From: Lachnospiraceae bacterium
GTDB taxonomy: Bacteria > Bacillota > Clostridia > Lachnospirales > Lachnospiraceae
Length of the DNA: 55,839 nucleotides
Direction of reading: 5' to 3'
Assembly: GCA_015056925.1 (NCBI GenBank)
Contig: SVFJ01000012.1
Location: forward strand, 1-55,839
Shown one piece after another: positions 8,241-17,062 of this stretch. The notes beneath the pieces were generated by a model, which was not told the origin of the DNA, ran no database searches, and was given only the letters and a program-made list of their open reading frames with translations. Numbering within the stretch: position 1 is the first letter of the stretch; every line of letters begins with the position of its first letter. A program made the position numbers and the translations under genes.

Positions 8241-9869
8241 ATGTCAGATTTATTGAGAGTAACAGGAATGTATTCCGGAATAGATACAGAGTCGGTTATA
8301 TCACAGCTTGTAGATGCAAAGAGTACAAAGGTTACAAAGCTTAAAAATGAACAGAAAAAGCTTGAGTGGAAGCAGACTGTATGGCAGGATTTGAATTCTA
8401 AGATCTACAGTCTATACAGCGGAACACTTTCTAAGCTACGTTTATCAAGTGCATATCATAAGAAGTCAACAACATGTTCCGATACGACGAAGGCGACTGT
8501 AGTAGCAAGTTCGTCTGCAGTAGAAGGTACACAGACATTGAAGATTGAGCAGCTTGCAAAGGCTGGATATATGACAGGTGCCGAGCTAGAACAGAAGGTA
8601 ACCAAAGAGCAGGATGAAGACGGCAAAATGGTTACCAAGAAGGTGGACTGGACTACATCTGATAAGCTTTCGGAGATTAGCAGCTCGCTTGTAGGAGAGA
8701 AGATAGAGATTACAGTTGGTACGGGTGATGATAAGAAGACAACTTCTATCGAGATTACCAGTGATATGACAATTAACAATCTGGTAAGTAAGATGAAATC
8801 GGCAGGAGTCAATGCAAACTTTGATACAGTGAATCAGAGATTCTTTATCAGCGCAACAGGTACAGGAACAGATAAAGAGTTCCAGTTAAGTGGAAGTGGT
8901 TCTAATACTCTTGCAACGCTTGGTATAGATGCTAATGCTACTTATGCCAATGGCTCTGAGTGTATTAGAATTGCTGCACAGGATGCAAAGATTGTATTAA
9001 ATGAAGCAACCTTTACATCGGATAGCAATACATTTTCGATTAATGGTCTGACAATCAATGCTACAGGTGTGACAGAGGAAGAAATTTCGATTGTAACATC
9101 TACAGATTATGAAGGTGTATATGATACCATTAAGGATTTTATTGATGAATATAATGAACTGATTTGCGAAATAGATAAGATGTACAATGCAGATTCTGCT
9201 AGAAAGTATGATGTTCTCTCTGATGAAGAGAAGGAAGCTATGACAGATGAAGAGATTGAGAACTGGGAGAACAAGATTAAAGGTTCTCTGCTTCGTAAGG
9301 ATAGTAATTTATTTTCTATTATGAATAGTCTGACTAGTACAATGATGCAAGGCTTCTATACGAAACATCTCACAGAGGAAGAGAAGAAAGGCATGACTGA
9401 TATTCAGATTGAGAAGTGGTATGAGGATAATGGTGAGAAGATGTATCTGTCCACCTTTGGAATCAAGACGATGAGCTACTTTGAAGCTGAGGATTTTGAA
9501 CATCATGCATATCATATTGATGGTAATGAGGATGATGAGAGTACAGCTACCAAGGAAGATAAGCTGAAGGCTATGATTGCTTCTAATCCTGAGGGAACAG
9601 CAGAGTTCTTCTCGGGCTTGTGTAAGGGACTGTATGAAGCATTAGATAAGACTATGAGCGAAACCACAGATTACAGTAGTATCTATAAGGTTTATAATGA
9701 TAAGAAGCTGAAGTCTGATTATGATGATTATACGAAGAGAATAAAAGAAGCAGAAGATGAACTTAATGATTATGAGGACAGATGGTATGAGAAGTTCTCA
9801 GCGATGGAAACTGCATTAGCGAAGCTTCAGTCTAATTCCAGTGCAGTAACAAGTATGTTGAATATGTAA
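8241..9869 (+). CDS. fliD: Filament cap protein FliD (HAP2)
   Basis: FliD caps the growing filament and folds exported flagellin into place. The 542-aa product has the N-terminal FliD domain (LRVTGMYSGIDTESVISQLV, with the following coiled coil), a middle section with VEGTQTLKIEQLAKAGY typical of the FliD head domains, and a C-terminal coiled coil ending in a Leu/Met-rich tail. It is slightly larger than B. subtilis FliD. fliS follows 14 bases later. A second, truncated FliD-like protein lies at 52268-53554 on the other strand. Confidence 0.93.
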   Translation: MSDLLRVTGMYSGIDTESVISQLVDAKSTKVTKLKNEQKKLEWKQTVWQDLNSKIYSLYSGTLSKLRLSSAYHKKSTTCSDTTKATVVASSSAVEGTQTLKIEQLAKAGYMTGAELEQKVTKEQDEDGKMVTKKVDWTTSDKLSEISSSLVGEKIEITVGTGDDKKTTSIEITSDMTINNLVSKMKSAGVNANFDTVNQRFFISATGTGTDKEFQLSGSGSNTLATLGIDANATYANGSECIRIAAQDAKIVLNEATFTSDSNTFSINGLTINATGVTEEEISIVTSTDYEGVYDTIKDFIDEYNELICEIDKMYNADSARKYDVLSDEEKEAMTDEEIENWENKIKGSLLRKDSNLFSIMNSLTSTMMQGFYTKHLTEEEKKGMTDIQIEKWYEDNGEKMYLSTFGIKTMSYFEAEDFEHHAYHIDGNEDDESTATKEDKLKAMIASNPEGTAEFFSGLCKGLYEALDKTMSETTDYSSIYKVYNDKKLKSDYDDYTKRIKEAEDELNDYEDRWYEKFSAMETALAKLQSNSSAVTSMLNM

Positions 9870-9883
9870 AAAGGAGAAGACGC

Positions 9884-10351
9884 ATGATAAAGCAAAATGG
9901 TTATGCACAGTACCAGAATAGTAAAATCATGACGGCGTCACCTGCGGAGTTAACATTGATGTTATACGAGGGTGCCATCAAGTTTGGAAATATTGCACTT
10001 ACAGCAATGGAGAATAAGGACCCTGCCAAAGCACATGAGAATGTGGTAAAGGTGGAGAAGATTATTCAGAACTTCCGAGATACCTTGGATAAGAAGTATC
10101 CTATTTGGGAAGAATTCGAGAAGGTATATGTATATCTCCTAAGAAGATGCCATGAGGCGAATGTGGCTAAGGACCCTGAGATTATGGGAGAGGTAGTAAA
10201 ACACCTTCGTTCCATGAGAGATAACTGGAAGGAAGTAATGAAGAAGGTGGCACAGGATAAGTTTAATCCTGCTGCTCAGAGCAGAATCGCCGGCGGACAG
10301 AGGAATTCGGTAGGGTATGTGCCGACTGCACCTAAGAAAACGGGAACATGA
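9884..10351 (+). CDS. fliS: Flagellin chaperone FliS
   Basis: FliS binds the disordered C-terminus of flagellin in the cytoplasm and brings it to the export gate. The 155-aa product contains YAQYQNSKIMTASPAELTLM near the N-terminus and LMLYEGAIKFGNIAL, both diagnostic. The C-terminal 20 residues (RNSVGYVPTAPKKTGT) extend beyond the usual helical bundle. AAAAAGGAGAA precedes the ATG. With seven flagellins downstream, this single FliS presumably serves all of them. Confidence 0.93.
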   Translation: MIKQNGYAQYQNSKIMTASPAELTLMLYEGAIKFGNIALTAMENKDPAKAHENVVKVEKIIQNFRDTLDKKYPIWEEFEKVYVYLLRRCHEANVAKDPEIMGEVVKHLRSMRDNWKEVMKKVAQDKFNPAAQSRIAGGQRNSVGYVPTAPKKTGT

Positions 10352-10398
10352 TGTAACGAAAAGCACACAAATGACAGTGGAGAATGACGGAGGAAGGC

Positions 10399-10875
10399 AT
10401 GACAGGAGGATATTTACAGATATTGATAGAAAGCCTTGAGAAAAAGATAGAGGTGCTGGATAAGATATCGCTTTTAAACAAGGAGCAGGCAGAGCTGTCG
10501 TCCATACAGCCGATGGATATGAAGGCTTATGATCGGACGATGGAGGAAAAGGGCGTACTGATAGATGAGATTAATCGTCTTGATGAAGGCTTTTCCACAA
10601 CCTTTGAGCGTGTGAAGGAAGAGGTAACGAATCATAAGGAGGAGTATGCCAAGCAGATTGCATATCTTCAGGAACTGATTCGAATGACTGTAGACAAGGG
10701 TGTGGCAATTGAAGCGCAGGAGAAACGCAACAAGGCAGCACTTGAAACTGTATTCCGTGCAAAAAGGCAAGAGATTAAGCAGCTTAAGAGATCGGCTTCG
10801 TCTGCAAGTACATATTATAAGGCGATGAGCCGGATTAATGAAGTAGACCCACAGCTCATGGATAGGAGAAAGTAG
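10399..10875 (+). CDS. Coiled-coil protein in fliT position (FliT/FlgN-like)
   Basis: A 158-aa helical, charged protein directly after fliS, the place where FliT, the chaperone for FliD, usually sits. Similarity is only in character: length, heptad-like repeats (residues 5-130) and position; I see no decisive FliT motif. The C-terminus (KRSASSASTYYKAMSRINEV) resembles the tails of FlgN-like chaperones. ATG 10399 has GGAGG five bases upstream; the in-frame ATG at 10384 has a weaker site. Moderately sure of a flagellar chaperone role. Confidence 0.6.
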   Translation: MTGGYLQILIESLEKKIEVLDKISLLNKEQAELSSIQPMDMKAYDRTMEEKGVLIDEINRLDEGFSTTFERVKEEVTNHKEEYAKQIAYLQELIRMTVDKGVAIEAQEKRNKAALETVFRAKRQEIKQLKRSASSASTYYKAMSRINEVDPQLMDRRK

Positions 10876-10916
10876 GTCTGACAGTCTAAGGATAGTTTGT
10901 AAGAGGGACATTGGGC

Positions 10917-11060
10917 ATGGAACGCCCGATGAAAAGAAACAAGGATGGGAATATCGTTTATATGGGTAAGGGGACCATTCTTGTATCTTTAAAAGATATG
11001 ATTAGAGATAGTAGAGGAAGTGTGCCTTACGGTACACTTCCTTTTGCTATATATGCATGA
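10917..11060 (+). CDS. Possible 47-aa small protein after the fliS operon
   Basis: ATG at 10917, TGA at 11058; the product starts MERPMKRNKDGNIVYMGKG and ends in PYGTLPFAIYA. AGAGGGA lies about eight bases before the ATG, and codon use resembles the neighbours. The intrinsic terminator at 11016-11045 sits inside the last third of the frame, which argues against translation through it. No family recognised. Confidence 0.25.
   Translation: MERPMKRNKDGNIVYMGKGTILVSLKDMIRDSRGSVPYGTLPFAIYA
11016..11045 (+). terminator. Intrinsic terminator ending the flaG-fliD-fliS operon
   Basis: An 11-bp stem GGAAGTGTGCC/GGTACACTTCC (one G-T pair), TTAC loop, followed by TTTT. It separates the chaperone operon from the hag1 leader. 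Confidence 0.8.
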
Positions 11061-11078
11061 ACGTATATGTGTTCATGC
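11055..11078 (+). repeat. Perfect 8-bp inverted repeat before hag1 leader
   Basis: GCATGAAC (11055-11062) and GTTCATGC (11071-11078) with an 8-nt centre. It lies between the upstream terminator and the conserved hag1 leader element, so it is placed where the hag1 promoter region should be; it could be an operator. No sigma-28 consensus is visible in this interval. Confidence 0.45.
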
Positions 11079-11112
11079 TGTGCCTGTATAGCTAATGCTT
11101 TAAGGGCACAAA

Positions 11113-11231
11113 ACAATTTCATAATGCTTACCAATGGTAAAGCAAACGGCCGGGTGGCCAACCGGTCACGCTTTACAATCCCAGGGTAGGACAAGGCGAA
11201 GGAAAGGTAAAAAGGCCTTGTGCTTAAGGGG
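11113..11231 (+). promoter_or_regulatory. Conserved flagellin leader element, copy 1 (hag1)
   Basis: Contains the shared box ACAATT...CTTACCAA (11113-11134). Next is stem P1 GTAAAGC/GCTTTAC (11137-11143 with 11170-11176) enclosing CGGCCG (11147-11152). Last is a second helix: CCC (11180-11182) with GGGG (11228-11231), inside which ACAAGGC/GCCTTGT (11191-11197 with 11215-11221) pairs. The same order of parts occurs before hag2 and hag4 with different but still complementary stem sequences. Function unknown. Confidence 0.6.
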
Positions 11232-11248
11232 AGAACACTACTAATAAC

Positions 11249-11288
11249 GCGGCAAGGATGTCGCACGATTTTATTTTTCAAGGAGGAA
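11249..11288 (+). promoter_or_regulatory. Candidate dual CsrA site in hag1 leader
   Basis: Stem GCGGC/GTCGC with loop AAGGAT (11249-11264) presents GGA in the loop and reads CAAGGATGT, a near-consensus CsrA site. The Shine-Dalgarno region CAAGGAGGAA (11279-11288) is a second GGA site. This matches the BS1/BS2 arrangement known for B. subtilis hag. Confidence 0.65.
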
Positions 11289-11294
11289 ATTATT

Positions 11295-12935
11295 ATGGTA
11301 GTACAGCACAATTTAATGGCGATGAACGCAAACAGAATGTTAGGTATCACAGCAGGTACAGTTGCAGGCTCAACAGAGAAGTTATCTTCAGGTTATAAGA
11401 TTAACCGTGCAGCAGATGATGCAGCAGGTCTTTCTATCTCTGAGAAGATGAGAAAGCAGATTAGAGGTCTTGACCAGGCATCTGCAAATGCAGAGGATGG
11501 TATTTCAGCAGTACAGACTGCAGAAGGAGCTTTACAGGAAGTTACTGATATGTTACAGAGAATGAACGAGTTAGTTGTACAGGCAGCTAACGGAACAAAC
11601 TCTACAACAGACCGTCAGTATATTCAGGACGAGATTGATCAGTTAGTAACTGAAATCGATCGAGTTGCTGAGACAACAAAGTTCAATGAGACATACCTCT
11701 TAAAGGGCGATGACAGAAAGGCTTCTACATTAGCTTACACAGCTAACTATGCTGTTACTTATACTCAGAATCTGGGAAGTAATAGTGGAACTGTAGACTT
11801 TAAGGTTGATTATGTTGGAGATAAGAATCTTTATATTGTTGATGCAGGTATTGTAGATGAGAACGAGAGCTCACCTTTATCAGCAGCAGTCATTGGAAAT
11901 GGTGAAGATATCACACAGTACTTAAGTGCTGCTACAACAGGTGCAAATGGCGCAATTTCAGATATTGAAATTGATAACGATTATTTAGCATTTGTTAATG
12001 CTACATTGGATGTCGGAACAGGTGCAACATATAAAATGGATGATGGTGTTATTACATCTTTGAAAGAAACATTTATTCTCGATACAGAGACAAATGAGAT
12101 TATTCACCTTGATGCTGGTGTGGATTTAGCAGATTACATGCAGAATGTAGAGCTTAATGCCGCAGGCACTGGCGTAACATTTGCTGAGATGAAGGAACAG
12201 TACAGACTTCTTGCTGAAGCTTGGACTACAAAAGAAAATGGAACTCAGATGACAGGTGTTACTGTTGATACAACAGGTGTTAAAATTGAAGATGCAGATT
12301 TCATAACAAATGAGTCTATGCGTACTCTTTACGATGCAGATGGTAAGGAAGTATCAGGCATCGCATTGAATAAGTATTTCAATGATAAGGGTGCTTACAT
12401 CGGCGGCTTATATGCTGATTCACAGGCTACCAAGGCTATCCAAAGTGATAATGCAACAGCTGATTATTATATTGGTGATTATACAACTCTTAATTCTGCA
12501 GAGGTAGCAGCTGACTTAAGCTTTAGCTTACATGTTGGTGCTGATTCTGCTAGAACAAATAAGATTATCACTAATATTCAGGCTATGTCTGCAGCTTCTC
12601 TTGGTATTGATAAGCTTAAGAGCTCTTTAGTTGGTATCGTGGATGAGACAGGTGATAACGCAACAGATGCTATTGATGTAATTGCAGCAGCATTACAGCA
12701 GGTATCTACACAGCGTTCAGCACTTGGTGCTGTTCAGAACAGATTAGAGCACACGATTAAGAACCTCGACAATATCGTTGAGAATACACAGGCAGCTGAG
12801 AGCCAGATTCGTGATACAGATATGGCAGAAGAGATGGTTACATACTCTAACGCTAATATCCTTCAGCAGGCTGGTCAGTCAATGCTTGCACAGGCTAATC
12901 AGGCGAACCAGGGCGTTCTTTCACTTCTTGGTTAA
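11295..12935 (+). CDS. hag: Flagellin 1
   Basis: Filament subunit of 546 aa, larger than B. subtilis Hag (about 300 aa) because of a long central domain. D0/D1 N-terminal (residues 1-145) with [20 protein letters not shown] and [17 protein letters not shown], and C-terminal D1/D0 (about 450-546) with [18 protein letters not shown], are canonical and include the TLR5-contact region. It starts at ATG 11295; an in-frame GTG at 11220 lies in the leader. Unlike the six others, it has Ala rather than Cys in GIS(A/C)VQ. The central domain keeps DADGKEVSG followed by a second related turn. Probably glycosylated by the downstream island. Confidence 0.95.
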   Translation: MVVQHNLMAMNANRMLGITAGTVAGSTEKLSSGYKINRAADDAAGLSISEKMRKQIRGLDQASANAEDGISAVQTAEGALQEVTDMLQRMNELVVQAANGTNSTTDRQYIQDEIDQLVTEIDRVAETTKFNETYLLKGDDRKASTLAYTANYAVTYTQNLGSNSGTVDFKVDYVGDKNLYIVDAGIVDENESSPLSAAVIGNGEDITQYLSAATTGANGAISDIEIDNDYLAFVNATLDVGTGATYKMDDGVITSLKETFILDTETNEIIHLDAGVDLADYMQNVELNAAGTGVTFAEMKEQYRLLAEAWTTKENGTQMTGVTVDTTGVKIEDADFITNESMRTLYDADGKEVSGIALNKYFNDKGAYIGGLYADSQATKAIQSDNATADYYIGDYTTLNSAEVAADLSFSLHVGADSARTNKIITNIQAMSAASLGIDKLKSSLVGIVDETGDNATDAIDVIAAALQQVSTQRSALGAVQNRLEHTIKNLDNIVENTQAAESQIRDTDMAEEMVTYSNANILQQAGQSMLAQANQANQGVLSLLG

Positions 12936-12969
12936 TGCGTAGTCGTCTAAATTGAAAATGGTAAGAGGA

Positions 12970-12995
12970 GGGGCCGGCTTTTGCTGGTCCCTTTT
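12970..12995 (+). terminator. Intrinsic terminator after hag1
   Basis: GGGGCCGGC/GCTGGTCCC stem (9 bp with G-T pairs), TTTT loop, TTTT tail. Confidence 0.75.
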
Positions 12996-13060
12996 GCAAG
13001 GTTGCACATTTTGACATAATTCTGATAATTAAATAACGAGATAAAAAGTTGTAAAAATTG

Positions 13061-13089
13061 TTGCAATTATTCGCACAATAATATATAAT
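13061..13089 (+). promoter_or_regulatory. Candidate sigma-A promoter upstream of hag2
   Basis: TTGCAA (13061-13066), 17-nt spacer, TATAAT (13084-13089): a near-perfect housekeeping promoter. It lies about 65 bp before the sigma-28 promoter and would read into the same leader. Confidence 0.5.
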
Positions 13090-13150
13090 TTTAAATACAG
13101 AACGAAGTACCATATCGTTAATAAAAAATAAAATTTTTTTGTAAACTGAC

Positions 13151-13178
13151 TAAAGTAGAGGGAACTTTGGGTCGATAT
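13151..13178 (+). promoter_or_regulatory. sigma-28 promoter far upstream of hag2
   Basis: TAAA (13151-13154), 16-nt spacer, GTCGATAT (13171-13178). Predicted start near 13186, about 380 nt before the hag2 ATG; a terminator lies between (13286-13341). Confidence 0.7.
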
Positions 13179-13185
13179 ATGGTAT

Positions 13186-13341
13186 GAAAGCAAACAAGCA
13201 AGACTAATGGAGTAGGGAATGCTTGTAGGTAATTAGGGAGTATAAGGGATATAACCATAAATATATAGTTATAGGATTAATATATAAGGACAGTCATAGT
13301 ATCGCTAGGAGTAGGCGGTTTATGAGATGTTCTTATTTTTT
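13186..13341 (+). ncRNA. Candidate sigma-28-dependent, GGA-rich small RNA
   Basis: Bounded by the sigma-28 promoter at 13151-13178 and the terminator ending at 13341, about 155 nt. It has no open frame with a credible ribosome site. It contains seven GGA motifs (13209, 13216, 13237, 13247, 13274, 13288, 13308), each preceded as AGGA or ANGGA; the last sits in the 9-nt loop of the terminator hairpin. Such density is typical of CsrB/RsmZ-type CsrA-sponges. The purine-rich composition raises the chance rate, and the transcript is only predicted. It could equally be the first part of a long hag2 leader. Confidence 0.4.
13286..13341 (+). terminator. Intrinsic terminator between sigma-28 promoter and hag2
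   Basis: Stacked helices AAGGACA/TGTTCTT, TCATA/TATGA and ATCGC/GCGGT (17 bp in all), loop TAGGAGTAG, then TTTTTT (13336-13341). Confidence 0.65.
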
Positions 13342-13394
13342 ATATCATTTTGATATATAACAGCAAGCCATCAGGCAAAGCTGATTATATATAT

Positions 13395-13507
13395 ACAATT
13401 GAATAAAGATACTTACCAAAGGTGTATGACGAGAGTCAAGGCGGCCGACTTTAGCTTCGGCATACACAGTCCCATAGATATTCTAACAAGGATTGGAAAG
13501 ATATGGG
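13395..13507 (+). promoter_or_regulatory. Conserved flagellin leader element, copy 2 (hag2)
   Basis: ACAATTGAATA (13395-13405) and CTTACCAA (13412-13419). P1 is GTGTATG/CATACAC (13422-13428 with 13461-13467) enclosing GGCGGCCGA (13440-13448). P2 is CCCATA/TATGGG (13471-13476 with 13502-13507). The stems pair perfectly although their sequences differ from those of copies 1 and 3. The upstream TACAAT could alternatively be a -10 hexamer. Confidence 0.6.
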
Positions 13508-13518
13508 GAGCAAAAGGG

Positions 13519-13558
13519 TGGCAAGGATGCCAGCTTAAAACTTATTTTCAAGGAGGAA
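13519..13558 (+). promoter_or_regulatory. Candidate dual CsrA site in hag2 leader
   Basis: TGGC/GCCA stem with loop AAGGAT (13519-13532) and a second site at the ribosome-binding CAAGGAGGAA (13549-13558), the same layout as hag1. Confidence 0.6.
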
Positions 13559-13565
13559 ATAAATT

Positions 13566-15212
13566 ATGGTAGTACAGCACAATTTAATGGCAATGAACTC
13601 TAACAGAATGTTAGGAATTACACAGGGATCTTTATCAGGCTCAACAGAGAAGTTATCTTCAGGTTATAAGATTAACCGTGCAGCAGACGATGCAGCAGGA
13701 TTATCAATCAGTGAGAAGATGAGAAAGCAGATTAGAGGTCTTGATCAGGCATCTGCAAACGCAGAGGACGGTATCTCTTGTGTACAGACAGCAGAAGGTG
13801 CTTTACAGGAAGTTACTGATATGTTACAGAGAATGAACGAATTAGCAGTACAGGCAGCTAACGGAACAAACTCTACAACAGACCGTCAGTATATTCAGGA
13901 CGAGATTGACCAGTTAGTAACTGAGATTGACCGTGTTGCTGAGACAACAAAGTTCAACGAGACTTACCTCTTAAAGGGTGATAGCACAAAGGCTACAACA
14001 AAGGCTTATACAGCTAACTATGCAGTTACTTATACAACAAACCTTGGAAGCAATGGTGGTGCAGGTAAGGTTGTAAATAAGATTGATTATGTAGGTGATG
14101 CAAATATTTACATGGTATCTAAGGATATTCTTACAGCAAACACAAGCTCACCTAAGACAGCAGATGTTATTGGTAATGGTGATGATATTACAAAGTATCT
14201 TGCAACTGCAACAACAGGTAAGAATGCATCTGTTACAGCTGCAACAGTAGATGTTGCTAATTATCTTTCATTTACAAATGCAACATTAGATGTTTCTGGT
14301 AATAAGTATGCTATCTCAGATGGCGTTATAACATCAGCTGGTTCAAAGGATACTTATATCCTTGATACAGAGACAAGCGAAATTATTCGTATTGCAGGTG
14401 GAGAAGATTTATCGGCATATATGAAGAATGTAGAGGATGATGGAACTAATGTTACTTTCGCAGAGATGAAGGACCAGTATAGAATCCTTGCAGAGGCTAA
14501 GATTGGAGGTACTGCAGATAGTGTTGCAGCTAATGATACTACAGATGTAGCAATAGCAGTTACAGAGTTCAAGACAAATGAGTCTATGAAGACGCTCTAT
14601 GATGCAGACGGTAAGGAAGTATCAGGCGTTAAGTTAAATGATTACTTTGATGGTAACGGTAACTATGTTGGCGGATTATACTCTGATTCACAGGCTACAA
14701 AGGCTGTTTTAAGTGATGATGATGCAGCAGCTACAACAGCTGATAAGAAGATTAGCACATACACAACAAAGAATGAAGCAGAAGTAGCAGCAGATCTTAC
14801 ATTTGCTCTTCATGTAGGTGCAGACTCAGCTAGAACAAACAAGATTCAGACTAATATCCAGTCTATGTCTTCAGCAGCTCTTGGTATCGATAAGCTTAAG
14901 AGCACAGCAGTTGGTATCGTTGATGAGACAGGTGACAATGCAACGGATGCAATCGATGTAATCGCTAACGCATTACAGCAGGTATCTACACAGCGTTCAG
15001 CTCTTGGTGCTGTTCAGAATAGATTAGAGCATACAATCAAGAACTTAGACAACGTAGTAGAGAATACACAGGCAGCTGAGAGCCAGATTCGTGATACAGA
15101 TATGGCAGAAGAGATGGTAAGATACTCTAACGCTAATATCCTTTCACAGGCAGGTCAGTCAATGCTTGCACAGGCTAATCAGTCTAACCAGGGCGTATTA
15201 TCACTTCTTTAA
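13566..15212 (+). CDS. hag: Flagellin 2
   Basis: 548-aa filament subunit. The N-terminal D0/D1 ([20 protein letters not shown]) and the C-terminal 100 residues are nearly identical to flagellins 3 and 4, while the central domain (about 145-430) is diverged. It has Cys in EDGISCVQ, unusual because most flagellins lack cysteine. It carries the central pair DADGKEVSG and DGNGNYVGG. It is preceded by the longest regulatory stretch of the array (630 bases with two promoters, a terminator and the leader element) and followed 141 bases later by flagellin 3, with which it is probably cotranscribed. Confidence 0.95.
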   Translation: MVVQHNLMAMNSNRMLGITQGSLSGSTEKLSSGYKINRAADDAAGLSISEKMRKQIRGLDQASANAEDGISCVQTAEGALQEVTDMLQRMNELAVQAANGTNSTTDRQYIQDEIDQLVTEIDRVAETTKFNETYLLKGDSTKATTKAYTANYAVTYTTNLGSNGGAGKVVNKIDYVGDANIYMVSKDILTANTSSPKTADVIGNGDDITKYLATATTGKNASVTAATVDVANYLSFTNATLDVSGNKYAISDGVITSAGSKDTYILDTETSEIIRIAGGEDLSAYMKNVEDDGTNVTFAEMKDQYRILAEAKIGGTADSVAANDTTDVAIAVTEFKTNESMKTLYDADGKEVSGVKLNDYFDGNGNYVGGLYSDSQATKAVLSDDDAAATTADKKISTYTTKNEAEVAADLTFALHVGADSARTNKIQTNIQSMSSAALGIDKLKSTAVGIVDETGDNATDAIDVIANALQQVSTQRSALGAVQNRLEHTIKNLDNVVENTQAAESQIRDTDMAEEMVRYSNANILSQAGQSMLAQANQSNQGVLSLL

Positions 15213-15262
15213 TTAGATGATAGTACAAGGATAACAATTACATAGTGATTAATTAAATGTAT

Positions 15263-15296
15263 CGTCTGCCGGACATCTTATGATGTCCGGCGGACG
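15263..15296 (+). other. 15-bp hairpin between hag2 and hag3
   Basis: Bases 15263-15277 pair with 15282-15296 (one G-T pair) around a TTAT loop. The hairpin is followed by AAATAAAA, not a T-run. It is better read as an intercistronic processing or stabilising hairpin that lets transcription continue into hag3. Confidence 0.6.
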
Positions 15297-15308
15297 AAAT
15301 AAAACCAA

Positions 15309-15348
15309 ACGGCAAGGAAGCCGTAACAAATTTTTTCATGGAGGAAAT
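15309..15348 (+). promoter_or_regulatory. Candidate dual CsrA site before hag3
   Basis: ACGGC/GCCGT with loop AAGGAA (15309-15324) and CATGGAGGAAATG at the ribosome site (15337-15349). This gene lacks the upstream P1/P2 element, so the CsrA hairpin is the part retained. Confidence 0.6.
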
Positions 15349-15353
15349 GAATT

Positions 15354-16979
15354 ATGGTAGTACAGCACAATTTAATGGCAATGAACTCTAACAGAATGTT
15401 AGGAATTACACAGGGCTCTTTATCAGGCTCAACAGAGAAGTTATCTTCAGGTTATAAGATTAACCGCGCAGCAGACGATGCAGCAGGATTATCAATCAGT
15501 GAGAAGATGAGAAAGCAGATCAGAGGTCTTGATCAGGCATCTGCAAATGCAGAGGATGGTATCTCTTGTGTACAGACAGCAGAAGGTGCTTTACAGGAAG
15601 TTACTGATATGTTACAGAGAATGAACGAATTAGCAGTACAGGCAGCTAACGGAACAAACTCTACAACAGACCGTCAGTATATCCAGGACGAGATTGACCA
15701 GTTAGTAACTGAGATTGACCGTGTTGCTGAGACAACAAAGTTCAATGAGACATATCTCTTAAAGGGTGATAGCACAAAGGCTACAACAAAGGCTTATACA
15801 GCTAACTATGCAGTTACTTATACAACAAATCTTGGAAGCAACAATGCAAATGTTAAGAAGAAAGTTGATTATATTAGCGATGCTAATGTATACATGGTAG
15901 ATGCAGATATTAAGACTGCTAATACAAGCTCGCCTATGACAGCGGATGTTATAGCTAAGGGTGATGATTTTACAAAGTATTTGACAACGGCTGAGGCTGA
16001 CAAGAATGCAACAGTTAAGAATACTTTGGCATTTGATACTACTAATTATGTAGCATTACAGAATGCAACATTGGTTGCAAATAAGATGAAGATTGCAACG
16101 GATGGTGTAATAACATCTGATGGTGGTAACGATACATATATTCTTGATACAGAGACAAATGAAGTAATTCGTGTTGCAGCAGGAGAGGATTTATCTTCTT
16201 ACTTAAAGAATGTAGAAGGAGATGCGGCTACTAATGGTGGAAAGCTTTCATTTGCAGAGATGAAGGACCAGTACAGAGTGCTTGCAGAGGTTGATGGTGC
16301 AACAACAGTTACTACTGATTATACAGGAACAGCATTAACAACTACTGATTTCAAGATTAATGAATCTATGAAGACTCTGTATGATGCAGATGGTAATGAG
16401 GTATCTGGCGTTAAGTTAAATGATTACTTTGATGGAAACGGTAACTATGTAGGTGGATTATATGAAGATTCACAGGCTACAAAAGCTGTTACTAATACAT
16501 CAACAGACGCAACATACATTGGTAACTATACAACAAAGAACGAAGCAGACGTAGCAGCAGACCTTACATTTGCTCTTCATGTTGGTGCAGACTCAGCTAG
16601 AACAAACAAGATTCAGACAAACATCCAGTCTATGTCTTCAGCAGCTCTTGGTATTGATAAGCTTAAGAGTACAGCAGTTGGTATCGTTGATGAGTCTGGT
16701 GACAACGCAACAGACGCTATCGATGTAATCGCTAATGCATTACAGCAGGTATCTACACAGCGTTCAGCTCTTGGTGCTGTTCAGAACAGATTAGAGCATA
16801 CAATCAAGAACTTAGACAACGTAGTAGAGAATACACAGGCAGCTGAGAGCCAGATTCGCGATACAGATATGGCAGAAGAGATGGTAAGATACTCTAACGC
16901 TAATATCCTTTCACAGGCAGGCCAGTCAATGCTTGCACAGGCTAATCAGTCTAACCAGGGCGTATTATCACTTCTTTAA
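15354..16979 (+). CDS. hag: Flagellin 3
   Basis: 541-aa filament subunit, the closest relative of flagellin 2: the first about 145 residues and last about 110 are essentially the same, down to long identical DNA stretches, while the centre differs. It has Cys in EDGISCVQ and the central DADGNEVSG and DGNGNYVGG pair. No promoter is seen in the 141-base gap, so it probably shares the hag2 transcript. The near-identical ends of hag2-hag4 are natural substrates for recombination that would swap or delete central domains. Ends at a strong terminator. Confidence 0.95.
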   Translation: MVVQHNLMAMNSNRMLGITQGSLSGSTEKLSSGYKINRAADDAAGLSISEKMRKQIRGLDQASANAEDGISCVQTAEGALQEVTDMLQRMNELAVQAANGTNSTTDRQYIQDEIDQLVTEIDRVAETTKFNETYLLKGDSTKATTKAYTANYAVTYTTNLGSNNANVKKKVDYISDANVYMVDADIKTANTSSPMTADVIAKGDDFTKYLTTAEADKNATVKNTLAFDTTNYVALQNATLVANKMKIATDGVITSDGGNDTYILDTETNEVIRVAAGEDLSSYLKNVEGDAATNGGKLSFAEMKDQYRVLAEVDGATTVTTDYTGTALTTTDFKINESMKTLYDADGNEVSGVKLNDYFDGNGNYVGGLYEDSQATKAVTNTSTDATYIGNYTTKNEADVAADLTFALHVGADSARTNKIQTNIQSMSSAALGIDKLKSTAVGIVDESGDNATDAIDVIANALQQVSTQRSALGAVQNRLEHTIKNLDNVVENTQAAESQIRDTDMAEEMVRYSNANILSQAGQSMLAQANQSNQGVLSLL

Positions 16980-17004
16980 TTAGAATATAAGATAATATAG
17001 TAGA

Positions 17005-17032
17005 GGGGCTTCCATTTTGATATGGAAGCCCC
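17005..17032 (+). terminator. Intrinsic terminator after hag3
   Basis: An 11-bp perfect stem GGGGCTTCCAT/ATGGAAGCCCC with a 6-nt loop, then TTATTTG. It also lies between the converging ends of hag3 and the rpn-like gene. Confidence 0.75.
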
Positions 17033-17062
17033 TTATTTGTTTTGTGTCTTATTGCTCCGTGA

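Noticed and set aside
11127-11182. Leader element as a c-di-GMP riboswitch
   Set aside because: hag1 has short GC-rich stretches recalling class I, but the conserved core motifs are missing and copies 2 and 3 do not fit.
13395-13428. Sigma-A promoter TTGAAT-N17-GTGTAT inside the hag2 leader box
   Set aside because: The -10 is poor, it is not preserved in hag4, and the bases are better explained by the P1 stem.
15331-15336. T-run after the ACGGC/GCCGT hairpin before hag3 as a terminator
   Set aside because: The stem is only 5 bp and is separated from the T-run by six bases; GGA in the loop fits a CsrA site better.
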